DNA of 64,000 nt from Zantedeschia hybrid cultivar (lineage: Eukaryota; Streptophyta; Magnoliopsida; Alismatales; Araceae): positions 17,022,234-17,086,233 of the forward strand of contig JARZZO010000014.1 of the NCBI GenBank assembly GCA_030544215.1. Direction: 5' to 3'. A model generated the notes under the pieces. It made no database searches, was not told the origin of the DNA, and saw only the letters and a program-made list of their open reading frames with translations. The position numbers and the translations under genes are program-made. Below are positions 1-12,100 of this stretch, in pieces (the stretch's first letter is position 1; the number at the start of each line of letters is the position of its first letter).

Positions 1-647
1 CCAAGTGAGGGATTTTTTTGTAATACTTTCCCTCCTCCCCCACTCTATATTGTTGGACTTCCGTCGAACAATGCACTTAGAAGTTCTCAACTCGAAATAT
101 AAAATGAAATTGATGACTAAGCTTTCTCACAAGCTTTTTATGGGACTCCTCTTTCCGCCATCTACTGATCAGATCCTGAATTTAAAGTTGCGTTTGGGAA
201 TCCATCAGAAGCCCTTCCTACATAAGTACCTTCCGAGATAAGTGACTTTAAGTAGAAGTACTTATCTTAGAAGTGAAAGGAGTTTGAGAATACAAAATAG
301 ACATAATATTAGAAGTACTTCTTCATAAATTTTGACCAAAATACTCATATGTTAGTTATAGAAATTGTGTCTTCACTAATGTATATTTAATAAAATTTTT
401 AAAATAAATTAAATTGTAAATTTAAAAAACTAATATATCTTTTTTCATAAATAAAATATATAAATGTATGAGATAAACTATTCATACATATGTCAAAATA
501 AACTTTATACTATAAAATAAATATGCTATAGTATTTGCTAGATTAAAATTTTAGATGTGTGACAATGACATATTATGCAACATATAATTAGAACAAAAAT
601 GCATAAAATTTTTATTTCGTCAAACACTTTATTTTTAAGTTACATTA
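1..647. other. AT-rich intergenic DNA, no gene seen
   Basis: No open frame here resembles a known protein. The segment is AT-rich and borders the decayed Harbinger transposase that begins just to its right, so it may include the eroded end of that element, but no terminal inverted repeat could be identified. Confidence 0.5.
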
Positions 648-2091
648 CTAATGTTCAAATGTTTGATTTGTCAAATGATCTCTGAAAGTGTTCATTGCAT
701 GTCTCTCTTGTTCACGAGGAATCCGCCTTGATGTTTGCGCTTGTGGAAAAAATTCCATATCATGTTCAAAAAATTCTCTAAATAATTCATCTCCTAAATC
801 TACTCGTCTAATGGAATTATGTACAGTCACGGCAGCTACTACAATCTTTGCTTGTTTCTTCGTAGAGTACAAGTACATGCCCTTAAGAATGCGCCACCAT
901 TTCTTCAACACACCAAAGCAACGTTCAACAATATTCCCTAAAGATAAATGAAGAAAATTAAATGTTTCTTCTTTTGTCTGAGGAGTTCGACCATGATGTT
1001 CTTATAAATGGTAGCGATGACCTCGATTCGTGCTAAAATTAATAAAACATGCGTAACTAGATAATATTTACACGTAGAAAGTATAAGAAAATATTAAAAA
1101 TATATAAATGACAATAAAAATGATTATTATTTTTTTAAAATTCTTGCCCTTAAGTAGCATTGGAAATCCAGTATTAACATCACAAATGCAGTCTGTTAAG
1201 ATATGTGAATCACGGACTGTTCCTTTGGGATCAGTTGATACAAATGTAAATACCATATTGAAATCACAAACCGCAAGGATATTTTTTGTACATTTAGTCT
1301 TTCGTCTACTAAGATGTGCTATTTTTTTTTAGCACTAGGTACAATTGCTTCCACATGAGTTCCATCTAATGTCCCAACATAGTCTTTAAAATAAGACATG
1401 TACTTCTCATTTGTTGCAATATATTCTGGTGTTTGATCAAATGATGACGGTAAAATAGACAATATAGCATACTTTTGCATTGTATCTAGCACTCGATTAA
1501 AATGACAGCTACAAGTTTCTCCTGATCTTTGAAATTAAATGCTCACGCATATCTCTCACCGAATATTTTTTTTCCAAGTCACCTGTGCCTGGTTCAGTTG
1601 GTATATAAAGGCACTTGACATGGGTGGGGAGGGAGCCATTAGGGTTCGATCCCTGGTGACATGGGTAGGTTTCTAAGAGCTTTACCACTAGGGCAAAGCT
1701 AGTTCAAAAAAAAAAAAAAAGAATAAATTTTTTCAATAATAATTAAAAATAATGATATTGCTCTTTCAATAACAACGTATCTAGTATATGTTAAAAGTTT
1801 TTATCTTCTAACTCTTCAGAAAAAATAAACAAATATTGGAGGCTCCATTCTCAACATATTGTATGAACGTTTTCAATGGCCTCCTAATAATTCTCGAACC
1901 CTGTGAAAACCCTTATGTGGAGATGTTTGACGTGGCTCTTTAAATAGATAGAGTTCGTTATAGACAATAAAATTCACTGTAAGTGAAACAAGATTATAAA
2001 AATCTTCATCTGATTCATTGAAATAAGTTTTTTCATCTAAATCACTTGAATAAATCCCCCTCATAGAATAACTTGAATCATCTGAATCCAT
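648..2091 (-). pseudogene. PIF/Harbinger transposase remnant, split by a SINE
   Basis: Three minus-strand blocks read like a plant PIF/Harbinger (DDE_Tnp_4, ALP1-like) transposase. The N-terminal block (1873-2091) starts MDSDDSS and carries the family-like stretch KEPRQTS..G....ELLGGH. The middle block around 1340-1400 reads VGTLDGTHVEAIVP, which contains the first catalytic Asp. The C-terminal block (648-950) reads FGVLKKWWRILKGMYLYSTK..AKIVVAAVTVHNSIRR, typical of the end of the catalytic domain. The frame is broken by stops and shifts throughout, and a SINE sits between the N-terminal and catalytic blocks. This is a dead copy. Known members act as endonuclease/integrase of the transposon together with a Myb-like partner; no partner ORF is visible here. 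Confidence 0.75.
1575..1720 (+). mobile_element. tRNA-derived SINE with poly(A) tail and TSDs
   Basis: A short 146-bp element contains an internal RNA polymerase III promoter: an A-box-like TGGTTCAGTTGG near 1590 and a B-box-like GGTTCGATCCC near 1650. It ends in about 15 A residues. Near-identical 14-bp direct repeats flank it (1561-1574 and 1721-1734, pattern GAATAnnTTTTTTC), as expected for target-primed insertion. It inserted into the Harbinger transposase remnant and so is younger than that element. Confidence 0.75.
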
Positions 2092-3204
2092 CCTATATTT
2101 GATAAAAAATGATCAATTTTAATTAAAAATGTCACTTTTATTAAAAAAACTAAAAATAACATACCACATAATATTTAAATCATTTTAAATGGAAACTATT
2201 CTCTAAGCTCTACATTTATATATTTATCTGCATCTCTCTTCATAAGCATATCCAAGTCTATATTCTAGATCTATCTAAACAAATAATTCACAAAATTTAT
2301 CTTTTACAAATCTAATGAGGCCTCACATATGTAACCACCCTCCGAGTTCCAGGCCTTGTACTTCCTTTAACATCTTGGTGACTTTGCCAATGATGGTCAA
2401 GATCTTCATTATATAACTCGGTGATACAATTCTATAAGCCTAATTTGAGAGACCTAACTTTAAACCTCACAAGCAACTCTTGAAATTGATATTTGGTCGA
2501 ATATTGATCTTTAAACCAAGATTAAGGTCTAACATTTTTCACATAGGTTAAACAAGTATTAAATTTGTTATAACAATATGATTTATCAATATATGAATAT
2601 CAAATCAACAAAATTGAAGTAAACACCCACTATCAATAGTAATATCAAAATTAATATCGATAAAACTATCTAATATGGGAATCAAATATCTTGTTACACA
2701 AGAGAAATCTCGCAAGTACATTTGCCACATATAAACCCACCCATAGGAGGTAAGAAAAAGTATCCACGCAAGTGAATGAGGGCGTGCAATTTTCTCTCAC
2801 TCTCACATATAGTTGAAAGAGGAGAACATATGTACTTCTTTCTTTTGTGTGCATTCGCATGAAGATGAGGTAGATTTATAAGTTCTCATTTTTTTTACAA
2901 CGAATGACCAATTCGCCCTTATTCTCATGTAGGTGGATGATAAGTTGATAATTTTGATAATTTAAAAGGGTAATCGCACGCATCATACTCACAGTTTTAT
3001 TGTAAAATAGCATGGAATGATAGATAATTTTGTACCGATCCCAACGGTACTAATTTCGTTAAATTTCGAATTAAAAACATCATCATTTTATGCAATTGCG
3101 ATTTTCTCATAAAATCGAGATAAAATAATTTATTTAAGCATAAGTATAATTTTATTCATGATAATATCATAATTTACATTTATTTTATGTGAATATGACA
3201 TGAA
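2092..3204. other. AT-rich intergenic DNA, no gene seen
   Basis: Nothing codes convincingly. The left part may hold the 5' flank of the Harbinger remnant. No repeat unit or terminal inverted repeat was recognised. Confidence 0.5.
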
Positions 3205-3290
3205 AAAGATGTAGTGCAATTGGCTAAGTTTCTAGTCATTTATGGAAAGGACGGGAGTTCGAATCCCAACAAAATCGACTTTGTTTTGGT
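3205..3290 (+). mobile_element. SINE-like tRNA-derived remnant
   Basis: The stretch has an A-box-like TAGTGCAATTGG (about 3213) followed about 45 bp later by a B-box-like GAGTTCGAATCCC. The spacing is that of a tRNA-type polymerase III promoter. It does not fold as an obvious tRNA gene, and the tail and duplications are unclear, so it is called a SINE-like remnant. Confidence 0.45.
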
Positions 3291-3399
3291 AAAAATACTA
3301 AAGCAAAGGTAAAATAGTCTTTTGCTATCCTAAATGGTTGTCCTAATTCTTACCCAAGAAGAGAACAAGAGGAGTCAACCGCCATCCACTTTCTTCCTT

Positions 3400-3625
3400 T
3401 CTTTATTTTAAAATTCTCTCTCCTTTTTTTAAAAGTCTCTCCTTTCCTCATTTTCTCTCTCTCTCCTATTTTTTCTTCTTCTCCTTCCTACCTTCTCTCT
3501 CTCTCTCTACTACAGTACCCGCGAGTACTGTACTTACAGTACCACGGGACTGTAGCAGCCCCTCTCTCTCTCTCTTTTGCTCTCGCTCTCGCTCTCTCTC
3601 TCTCTCTCTCTACATCTCTCTCAAA
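3400..3625. repeat. Pyrimidine-rich CT microsatellite tract
   Basis: Successive (CT)n and (TC)n runs extend over about 200 bp and are interrupted by a short inverted motif built on CAGTACC..GAGTACTGTAC near 3515-3545. It could be the leader of a lost transcript, but no coding region follows. Confidence 0.6.
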
Positions 3626-5160
3626 CCAGCAGCTGCCACGGTAAGAGGTGGACTCGAGGGACTGTAACTACCCACTGAAAGGAGTTCATGACTGCCAAGG
3701 ATTCGCGCGAAGGGCTACGACGGGTGCAAGTACTAGTTTTCTCTCTCTATCGCCTCTCTCTCTAGTTTTTGAGTTCTCCATGTTACACTATATTTCGAAT
3801 ATTTTCTGTAAAAGTTTCCTTATAAAAGTCATGCTATTTTTTTATTTTCAATGTATCTGTAAAATTTTATATAGTTTTGTTAACGAATGACCGTAGCTCA
3901 TTTGAAAAAAGTTATATTTTCTCCCTCTTTTTGTTCTACAACTTTTATTTTTTTCTTCTCTTGACACTACTCAAACTTTACATTCTATTTTTAATTAGTA
4001 TTTGAGAGGTAGTCTTAGTTCAATAGATAGTCTGATTATGCTCGTTTATGGGTGTTCCTTTTGTGAGTTCATAGTAAGTCCGGTTAATTTTAATTGTTAT
4101 CGATCAAACCATCATGCTACTTCTTCTCTTCTTTTCTGTTTTTACTCTAAATTTTTTTTCAAAATTTTCAACTTTAAAAATCTATTTCTCTGTGGATTCA
4201 ACTCGGACTCACCATTGCTATTGTTCAAAAATTCAATTTGAATGTACAAATTAATTTAGATTGTTAGTTTTGATTTTTAACGACACAATCTTAAGCTATT
4301 AGGCCTAGAAAGACCCAAGTAAAGATGCAAATGAATCCGATTTAGTGAAGATTCAAGCTAGATTTGTGAACGTATCTATTATGCTATAGATCTAGAGAGA
4401 TCTATTAATTATTCTATAAACAAATAATCGGCCAAATATACCTCTACCTTATCCGCTTTGCATATTACCGTAAAAACATTGTCCGTTAACTAACCTATAA
4501 ATTAATAGTCGATCGAATTATCAGGTCATCGGCTACCATTTACATTGCTAGATCCAACTAGATGGTGATCCAAGATATCTGATCGCCTCGTTGGCAGGTC
4601 AAACACCTATCTTTTTTCTCTGTATATCTCAAGATCAATTCGGTTGAAATAGGAAAATCAAATCGAACCGGTTAATTCAGTTTGATTTGGTTTTGTTTGA
4701 ACTTTTAAAAATTAGGATTTGAGTTGAAACAGACCGAATTAAGAAATTTGATTTAGTTTGATTTATCTTATTCAAAATTAACCTGAATAAATTGAATTAC
4801 ATTAAAATAACATAATATAAGTATTAAATGTGAGTTTATATAAATTATAAGATATAAAATTTTAAATTATTTTCTGACATTAGCTTTTAGATCGCCATCT
4901 TGTGTAAAAAAAAGTGTTGAACCTTAATGAAATAGGATGATTAATTATAATGGGCCATTTCGACATCCAAACTAGCAAAGAATTTTTAAATAATATTATT
5001 TGAATTAAAAAATAATGTTGAAGTGAACTATTTAATCATAGTGGCTCATTGTAAAGCTCAAATTGCAAACGAAACTGAACTAAATCAAATTGTTTCAATT
5101 TGATTTAATTCAGTTTTAAACTTTTATGATTTATAGTTTGATTTAATTTGATTCTCTATA
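3626..5160. other. AT-rich spacer with a degenerate repeat at its right end
   Basis: No gene is seen. From about 4640 to 5155 the sequence repeats variants of TTAATTCAGTTTGATTT many times in both orientations. This resembles the simple AT-rich, MITE-like repeats common in plant spacers. No target-site duplication was found. Confidence 0.4.
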
Positions 5161-5625
5161 TGGTGTGTAAAATCTTTCACATTTGGGATGAACGCGCGGA
5201 GGTCGCGTCAGTCGCGGAGACGCGTGGCTTCGTTTAATTGTCGGCAAGGTGCAGCCATCGCGATCACCCAACAAACGTGTTACATGACGTGGACAAGCAG
5301 CAGTTGCCTGCTTTGTGAAAGTCAAAATTGTCGGCTGCACCGCCCCCACCGCCCATCCGACCAGCCCGAACACTCTCTCTTGGGTTGGGGTTGAGATCGC
5401 CTCGCGGCCTCAGTATATATAGTAGGCGGACTGTGGGACTTCCCAGCATCGTGCACAGGAGAAGAGGAAGGGCAGAGTCTGCACCATCCCAGCATATCTC
5501 TCTCTCTCTCTCTCTCGCACGCCCCATTCCCATCGTGCACAGGAGAAAAGGAAGGGGAGAGTCTGCACCATCCCAGCATCTCTCTCTCTCTCTCTCTCTC
5601 TCTCTGTGAAATACATAGCAAGGGA
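5161..5625 (+). promoter_or_regulatory. Promoter and 5' leader of the fatty acyl-CoA reductase gene
   Basis: GC content rises sharply at about 5180. A TATA box, TATATATA at 5414-5421, lies about 205 bp before the start codon. The leader downstream is pyrimidine-rich and contains two copies of an 84-bp unit, each ending in a (TC)n tract. The transcription start is inferred to lie near 5445. Confidence 0.6.
5447..5606. repeat. 84-bp tandem duplication with CT tracts in the 5' leader
   Basis: CATCGTGCACAGGAGAA occurs at 5447 and again at 5531. Each copy is followed by GAGTCTGCACCATCCCAGCAT and then a (TC)n run. The period is 84 bp and the two copies differ at only a few bases, so the duplication looks recent. 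Slippage in the CT tracts probably keeps the leader length variable. Confidence 0.8.
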
Positions 5626-8600
5626 ATGGAGAAGGGGAGCATCATGGGTTTCCTGGAGGGGAAGAGTATCCTAGTCACAGGTGCCACCGGATTCTTGGGA
5701 AAACGTACGTACGTTAAGGCACTTTAATTCTGTTTGTGACTATATATAATGCGCGATCGAGTAATTACCTGTTCCATCTTTCTCTCTTTCGCCTTCTCTA
5801 GTGTTCGCAGAGAAGGTGCTCCGAGTTCAACCTAAGGTGAAGCGGCTGTACCTGCTGCTGCGAGCGCCCGACGCCGACTCCGCTGCAGAGCGCTTGCAAA
5901 CCGAGGTTATCTAACTCTAATTAAGCTTCTTTGATTCCACATGAATTTTTTTTATATAAATATTTGTATTTATATATGTACGTACGTGCCTTTGGGTGTG
6001 TCCTTAATTAATTTGTTTCACCTTTCAATATCGCAAGGTGCTGAGGAAGGATGTGTTTCGGGTTCTCAAAGAGAAGCACGGGGAGGAGTTTGAGTCGTTC
6101 ATATCCGACAAGGTGGTCCCTGTTGCCGGCGACGTGGCGGAGGAGGGCCTGGGCATTAAGGCATCCGAGCTGAGGGAAACGTTGCAGCAAGAGATCCATG
6201 CGGTGGTCCATTCAGCTGCCACCACCAGGCTTGATGAGAGGTAATTAATTTTGACCATGAACATTTTCTTAAACTTGCCCCTGGTTATGCACTATTCTAT
6301 TAATTAGTCTCACTGTTCCGTACGTTTATAGGGTCCTATAATTTGGGGTGATGCAATAAAGAGTGCACTGGGATTGATTCATATGTATAATTCAGATTAA
6401 TTTGATGTAAAGCGCTGAAGTCTAAAACCATATTGTTCAGCCAATTTGCAAACACTAGCTTAATTTGTTCTTCTAGAAGAATATCTTTAAAATTATGGCA
6501 AGTCTAATCCCGTTCATTTAGTCATGGAATTCTCGAAAAGATATGTTAATTCGTTAACTATTGCTTAGTGGCATATATAATCCGAAAACTAATGCAGGTA
6601 TGACGTTGCAATGAGAACCAATACCTTGGGAGCGAAGCATGTCATAGAATTCTCGAAGAAATGTTCCAAACTTCAGATGCTCCTCCTGGTCTCAACAGGT
6701 AATGACTAGCAACATTCTTAAGTGCATTTAGATCATACATAGAATCATTTTATCCTTCTCTCACCCCTTCACTTCACTTATTGTATATATCTTTGTTCAT
6801 TTTTTACGCTAGCTTTTCCCTTTCCTTTTTTCTTTTTTCCCTTTGGCATGCAGCTTATGTTGCAGGAGAGCAGTCTGGTATGATACTTGAGAAACCATTC
6901 TATATGGGTGAGACACTCAACGGGCTCTCGGTTTTGGACATCGAAGAAGAATGCACTCTCATAGACAACAGATTGAAGGAGCTTCATGCGGCTAAATCAA
7001 CTAAGAGGGATGAAACTGTTGCTATGAGAACGCTCGGCATGGAACGGTCTGACCTAACAAGACCTTGTTTTATCTATTCTTAGATATTTTCTAATCAATT
7101 CCCTCTTTTTCCTTCCTAATCAGAAAGGTGTTTCAATGAGTAATTAGACAAGGGTTTGGATCAAGAGCTGACTCGAACTCTTGAAAAACCTAGTTGGCTA
7201 GCTAGCTTGTACCAACATTTGAGTCAATTTGGAGAGGACACATGCAAATAACCATGTACAAAAGCTTCTTGGCAAACATCATGAGTTAAACATCATAAAA
7301 GCATGAATCGGGTTCCTCTCAGTAGTTTTACTCACCATAGTCAGTAAGTGTGAGAAAATATAGGTATAGTGATTCTGCAGAAAATTCCTTCACATGGATT
7401 CAAAAAAAGTTCTGCAAGAACAAGGTTACTGTAGAACACCTTCTCGCACTTGATGACTTCAACCTGTAAGACGACATAGAGGATCACAGGAATCTACAAG
7501 TATCATGATCCTTGTGTATCGAAGAATAATTATAGTTTCGTAGGTTATAATGTGTCAAGTGCATATAATGTACTCTTCATCAAATTTAAAACATCACAAT
7601 CTTCTTGTATCAAGCAGAGCAAAAGCATTGGGCTGGCCAAACACATACGTTTTTACCAAAGCAATGGGGGAGATGCTTACCAGTCACTTCAAGGAAAACC
7701 TACCTTTCGCCATTGTGAGACCAGCCATGATATCGAGCACTTGCACGGAGCCGTTCCCCGGGTGGATTGAAGGATGCAGGTAACAACTGGTGAAGACTTG
7801 ACAGGTCTATTTTTAAAAGCTCCATTTAATTCGGAGCTTCAAATAGAAGGCCCGAAATATGAAAAAAATGATATTTCATCAGCTTCCATGGTTGGCTATT
7901 TTATATTAAAACCGACTAGGCAGACATTTTGACTGTTGCGAAAACTTACGAGTATTTTTAATTGGAAGTTGAGTTAAACATACACGTTCTAAAATAGATG
8001 TTTGTTTTTTTCTCTCTTTTTTAAAGAATGTAGCAGATATAAATTCATCTGAAGTGTTTACCCAAGCTTTTGTTCTTTCAGAACGTTTGACAGCTTGATT
8101 CTCGCCCGTGCAAAGGGCCATTTGCCATCGTTCATCGCAAACCCTAGAGCAAGCATGGATGCAGTAAGTTTAGTTTGTGGTTATACTAGTTATACTTTTC
8201 CCATCCTGTAGTACTGAGTGTTCAATTTAACCAGTTACAATTGTACACTCATGTGTATGCAATATAATAGATAATTAAGTAGTAATATTTGCTGCACCGC
8301 TACCGGTGCAAGACGAGCAGGCAGCTGGCCAATGTGGGTTGATCAGACAACTGCAGTAGGAGAATTTTTTTTAATTATTTTTCATCATGTCCGACACATC
8401 CGTACAATTCAATTGTCGATCGGACAATGAAAAAATAATAATAAATAAAAAATCAAACTCTTCACTGATCTTGATTTTTTATTTTTGAGATTATTTTGAG
8501 TCGTCTGATCGGCGATCAGATTGCACAGATTTGTCGGACATGATGGAGCTGACTTAAAAAGTTTTCAAACAATAAAAATTTTTGAGTTGCACCCCATGCG

Positions 8601-9897
8601 ATGTATCAGCATGGGATCCAGCAAGTATTATTCAAAATTAAGTAGCTAGAGATTAGACTAGTAAAATCTTGATCATCTCTAAAACTTACTTGCCAAGCTC
8701 TATTGTTGTAGGTCCCTGGAGATATGGTGGTAAATGCGATGATTGTAATCATGGTCCATCAGTTGAATCAACCATGCGAGTTCATTTACCATGTGGGTTC
8801 GTCTTCAAGGAACCCCCTGAACTTTGGAATGCTTGAGGACTCTGTCTACCATTATTTTCTTGCAAATCCACAAAAAACAAAGGAGGGGACACAAATCCAA
8901 GCTCGTAGGGTCACACTCTACCATTCAATGACGCAGTTCAGATTGAAAGTGATGTGGCCCTTCTACTTATTATGTAAGGTATGTATATTCATCTACATGT
9001 ATATGTATATGCATTCGGTGCGCGCACACATAAATACACAACATTTACATCTATACTCCTAATTCCCGCATATTATTTTCAACCCTTAAAATATCTGATA
9101 AATTAGAGTTATGTCCTTCCATCAAAATAACATGAATTCTAATTGAATATGTCAAAAAATCTCGATAACATTTAAGGTACATGCGTAAAATTCTAGTGAA
9201 TTTAGAGATACATATATATATGCAAAATATCAATAAATTTAAGAATATATATGCAAAATCTTTAAGTTTCATTTATAGGCTTTTTGACAGAACAGTATAA
9301 CTGCAAGATTTTTGAGATTTTAAGAATATTGAAAATAATATGTGGGAATTAGAGGTATAAATGCAAGTATGATGTATTTCAGAAGTATATATGCGAAAAT
9401 ATCAAAAACATTATTATTTCATACTTCAGTACTTATATATCTTGCATATGCTTATGATTAGTTGTTCTCTTGTTTAGGCTTTATCACTGGCAAACATTTT
9501 CTCTTTCTACACATTGGGAAATCAATATGCCAGCCTTAATCGACATTATCAATTCTTGGTACGGGTGACCGACATGTATGAACCCTATGCTTTCTTCAAA
9601 GGAACGTAAGTATAGAACTGCATGTGTGTGCACGTGTGTACATGTAGCTTATAATTAATTAAGTCTCCGAATTGGTCGAGTTGAAAGCTTAATTAGAACA
9701 TATATATAATTAAGAGGCTTGTCTTGTGGCGCAGCTTTGATGTACAGAACTCAGAGAAGGTGCGAAAGGCCAATATGGTGGGAGGACACGACGACGTTGA
9801 TGGCAAGATGTTCGACTTCGACATCGCTAATATCGATTGGAAGGACTACTTCATGAACACTCACATCCCTGGACTTCTGAAATATGAGCTCAAGTGA
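5626..9897 (+). CDS. Fatty acyl-CoA reductase, alcohol-forming (10 exons, 493 aa)
   Basis: Exons: 5626-5704, 5802-5905, 6038-6240, 6598-6698, 6854-7046, 7618-7779, 8082-8163, 8712-8978, 9478-9605 and 9735-9897. All introns are GT-AG and the joined frame is open (493 aa, the usual plant FAR length). Residues 17-25 read VTGATGFLG, the NAD(P)H-binding Rossmann motif. Y237 and K241 in NTYVFTKAMGEM form the catalytic YxxxK pair. The second half matches the FAR C-terminal (sterile) domain, ending ..WKDYFMNTHIPGLLKYELK. Known enzymes reduce very-long-chain acyl-CoA to primary alcohols for cuticular wax, suberin or pollen wall, usually at the ER. There is no long N-terminal plastid extension as in MS2-type members, so a wax or suberin role is more likely (inference). 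Introns 7 and 8 hold MITEs. No disabling change was seen. Confidence 0.93.
8283..8635. mobile_element. MITE family A, copy 1, in reductase intron 7
   Basis: The element begins TAATATTTGCTG and has the inverted copy CAGCAAGTATTA near its right end. It is flanked by the perfect 10-bp direct repeat AATTAAGTAG (8273-8282 and 8636-8645). It has no coding capacity. The duplication length suggests a Mutator- or hAT-type parent. A second copy lies at 39,757-40,098. Confidence 0.75.
9040..9402. mobile_element. MITE family B (foldback), copy 1, in reductase intron 8
   Basis: The left arm, around ACATCTATACTCCTAATTCC at about 9047, pairs with the right arm GGAATTAGAGGTATAAATGC at about 9345. The whole unit aligns with the element at 35,994-36,347. 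Borders are approximate because the outer left arm is eroded. Confidence 0.65.
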
Positions 9898-12100
9898 GGC
9901 CATGCATATGGTCTGCTGCTACATCGATCACTGCATGCAGCTCATGATATTTTATCCCTAATGTCTGTCTGTCCCATGTCGATGTTCTAATTAAGCTGCA
10001 ATATGCAACATTATAACAACTTGCGTGGAATATAAAGTCATCACTGCACGCATCTGATATTTTTTTTAATTCCTAATTTTGGTGTCTCATTTGTATCGTC
10101 TCAAAAACAGGGATTTACTGCCATTTGTGCAATATTAATCAAAGAGGCAAATGACGGCATGACTATTTGTTTTAAATAATATTCACAATCTTAAGGTTCT
10201 ATGTTGAAGAACATAATCTTTTGACATAATATCGTATGTCCATGATTATACTCTCATTTTGTATACTGTTTCTGGTTGTTATATATGGATGAAATTTTAG
10301 TTTATTTTCTCAGCCACCCACTAAGAAGCTCGATACATGGGAAACCCGAGGAAACAGTTGATTAACTTTGATTGGTGAAAAAATGGCGGAGATCATCTTA
10401 GAGCTCAAACCTAGCATGATCTTGTGTGTCCTCTCACATTCTTTGGGGGAAAAACAAACTTATATAAGCCATCTCATCATGTTAGGTCTCCAAAACTTTG
10501 CATAGAAAATTTTAAAATCAAATTTTAATAAATATTATACACATATGTATATATATTAAATTTTATTAAAAATCATCTGAAAGTGGATATGGAAACAACC
10601 ATCTCTTCTTCTTTATCAAGTATTTTGTTGGATGCTTTTTATTCCGATAGTGAAATGAGTCGGGTTTTTAAACTTGATAAACTTGCAAATTCGATATCGT
10701 ATTATCAAAGTCAGGTTGGAAAATCATATGTTGGATTTTTGTGTGCACTTCTATATTTAGCTACTGTAATTAATGGCATCTAGTAGATTTCGGACCTAAC
10801 CACCGCCGTACACTCTAGCCCCCTTCCCATCTGACATCTCACCCCTCCACACCCCCCCCCCCCCCCCCCCACACACACAAAAATAAATAAATAAAAATAT
10901 TAAAAAATCAGGTGCTAGTGGGTTCCCCAGTTGATCTCTGCCCTTCATGATATTAGATAGTAGATGTGAGGCATGCCCATTTTCGACAATTAGGTTGGCC
11001 TCTCTCATATTCTCCGGTCCCCTGCAGTGTGAAGCTAAGATCGCCTGGTGTGCTGTACGTAGAACGTGGTAAAATATTATTTTACATACTTGTCTTATGT
11101 TTTAAGTAGTATAAATTACTGAACTTCAAGATCCTATTGACCTATATATTTGGTACTCCTTTTTCCAATTTTAGTTTCCAACAAAAAAAAATTAGAACCA
11201 AAATTCAAAGATTTTGATTCCTTGTATACAAATATGCAAACAAAGCAATGTCGAGGTTTTGATTCCTTGTAAGGCCACTTTACAAATATCCAAACTAAAC
11301 GATGTCAGTGTTAAAATTCAATGGTTTTACTAGTTTTAAAAGTGGTGATTTTAAATGGAGAGGATTACGTCATTTTCAAGTAGAAAAACTACAGCATCAC
11401 CTTCAGATTTCAGGTGCCTCGGGACACCTGTGATTCAAGTCTCATACTCAGATTACTATCTAGCTATAATATTATCCGATGTATAAATCTTATTATCTAG
11501 CTATAATATTACTATTTTTAAAATTTAAAAAGTATCTACTTATAACTCAGTGATTTCAATATTGAAGAATTATGCCATTTTATTATAAACCAAACAACTA
11601 AAATGACTTGTAGCTCTTCCCAGCTACAAGATAATTGGGGGTTCACCTCTTTCACCTCTATCCTGATTAGATAATAACATGGGTTCAGGTGTTACCTGAT
11701 TCTATCATGTTGTAAGCTCTGTAAGTGTACTTAAGAGCCGATCATCTTATGGAGATGAAACATCCGAACTTGACCTGATCTTTCCTACTTAAAAAGTCCA
11801 AACCACCGTAAAAATCAGAGTGGCATGGGCTTGCTTTTTATGACTAGGACTTTGGGGGGACTTTTATCCCATCTCACATAATCTAAGAGATGTGAGTCTT
11901 CTGCGAAAATGGGAGAGGGGGCAATAAGGAACCGATGGGCAAAAGTGAATTTTTTTTCCTTTCAAATCAATCATTAACGCTCCCTCTCGCATTTTGTGCC
12001 ACCTTTTCTCTCCACTTCCATGTCAGCACTATATGGCCCACACTCATTTAGTGTGCACGATGACATGGCATAATTTGTCTTTCCCATCTTCTTAATTGGT
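9898..12100. other. 3' flank of the reductase gene and AT-rich spacer
   Basis: The first few hundred bases probably include the 3' UTR; an AATATAAAG near 10,030 could act as a polyadenylation signal. A poly(C) run followed by ACACAC lies at about 10,852-10,878. No protein-coding segment was recognised. Confidence 0.5.

Noticed and set aside
3205..3290. Possible tRNA gene
   Set aside because: Only the A and B box motifs are present. No cloverleaf or acceptor stem was found, so a SINE-like remnant is more likely.
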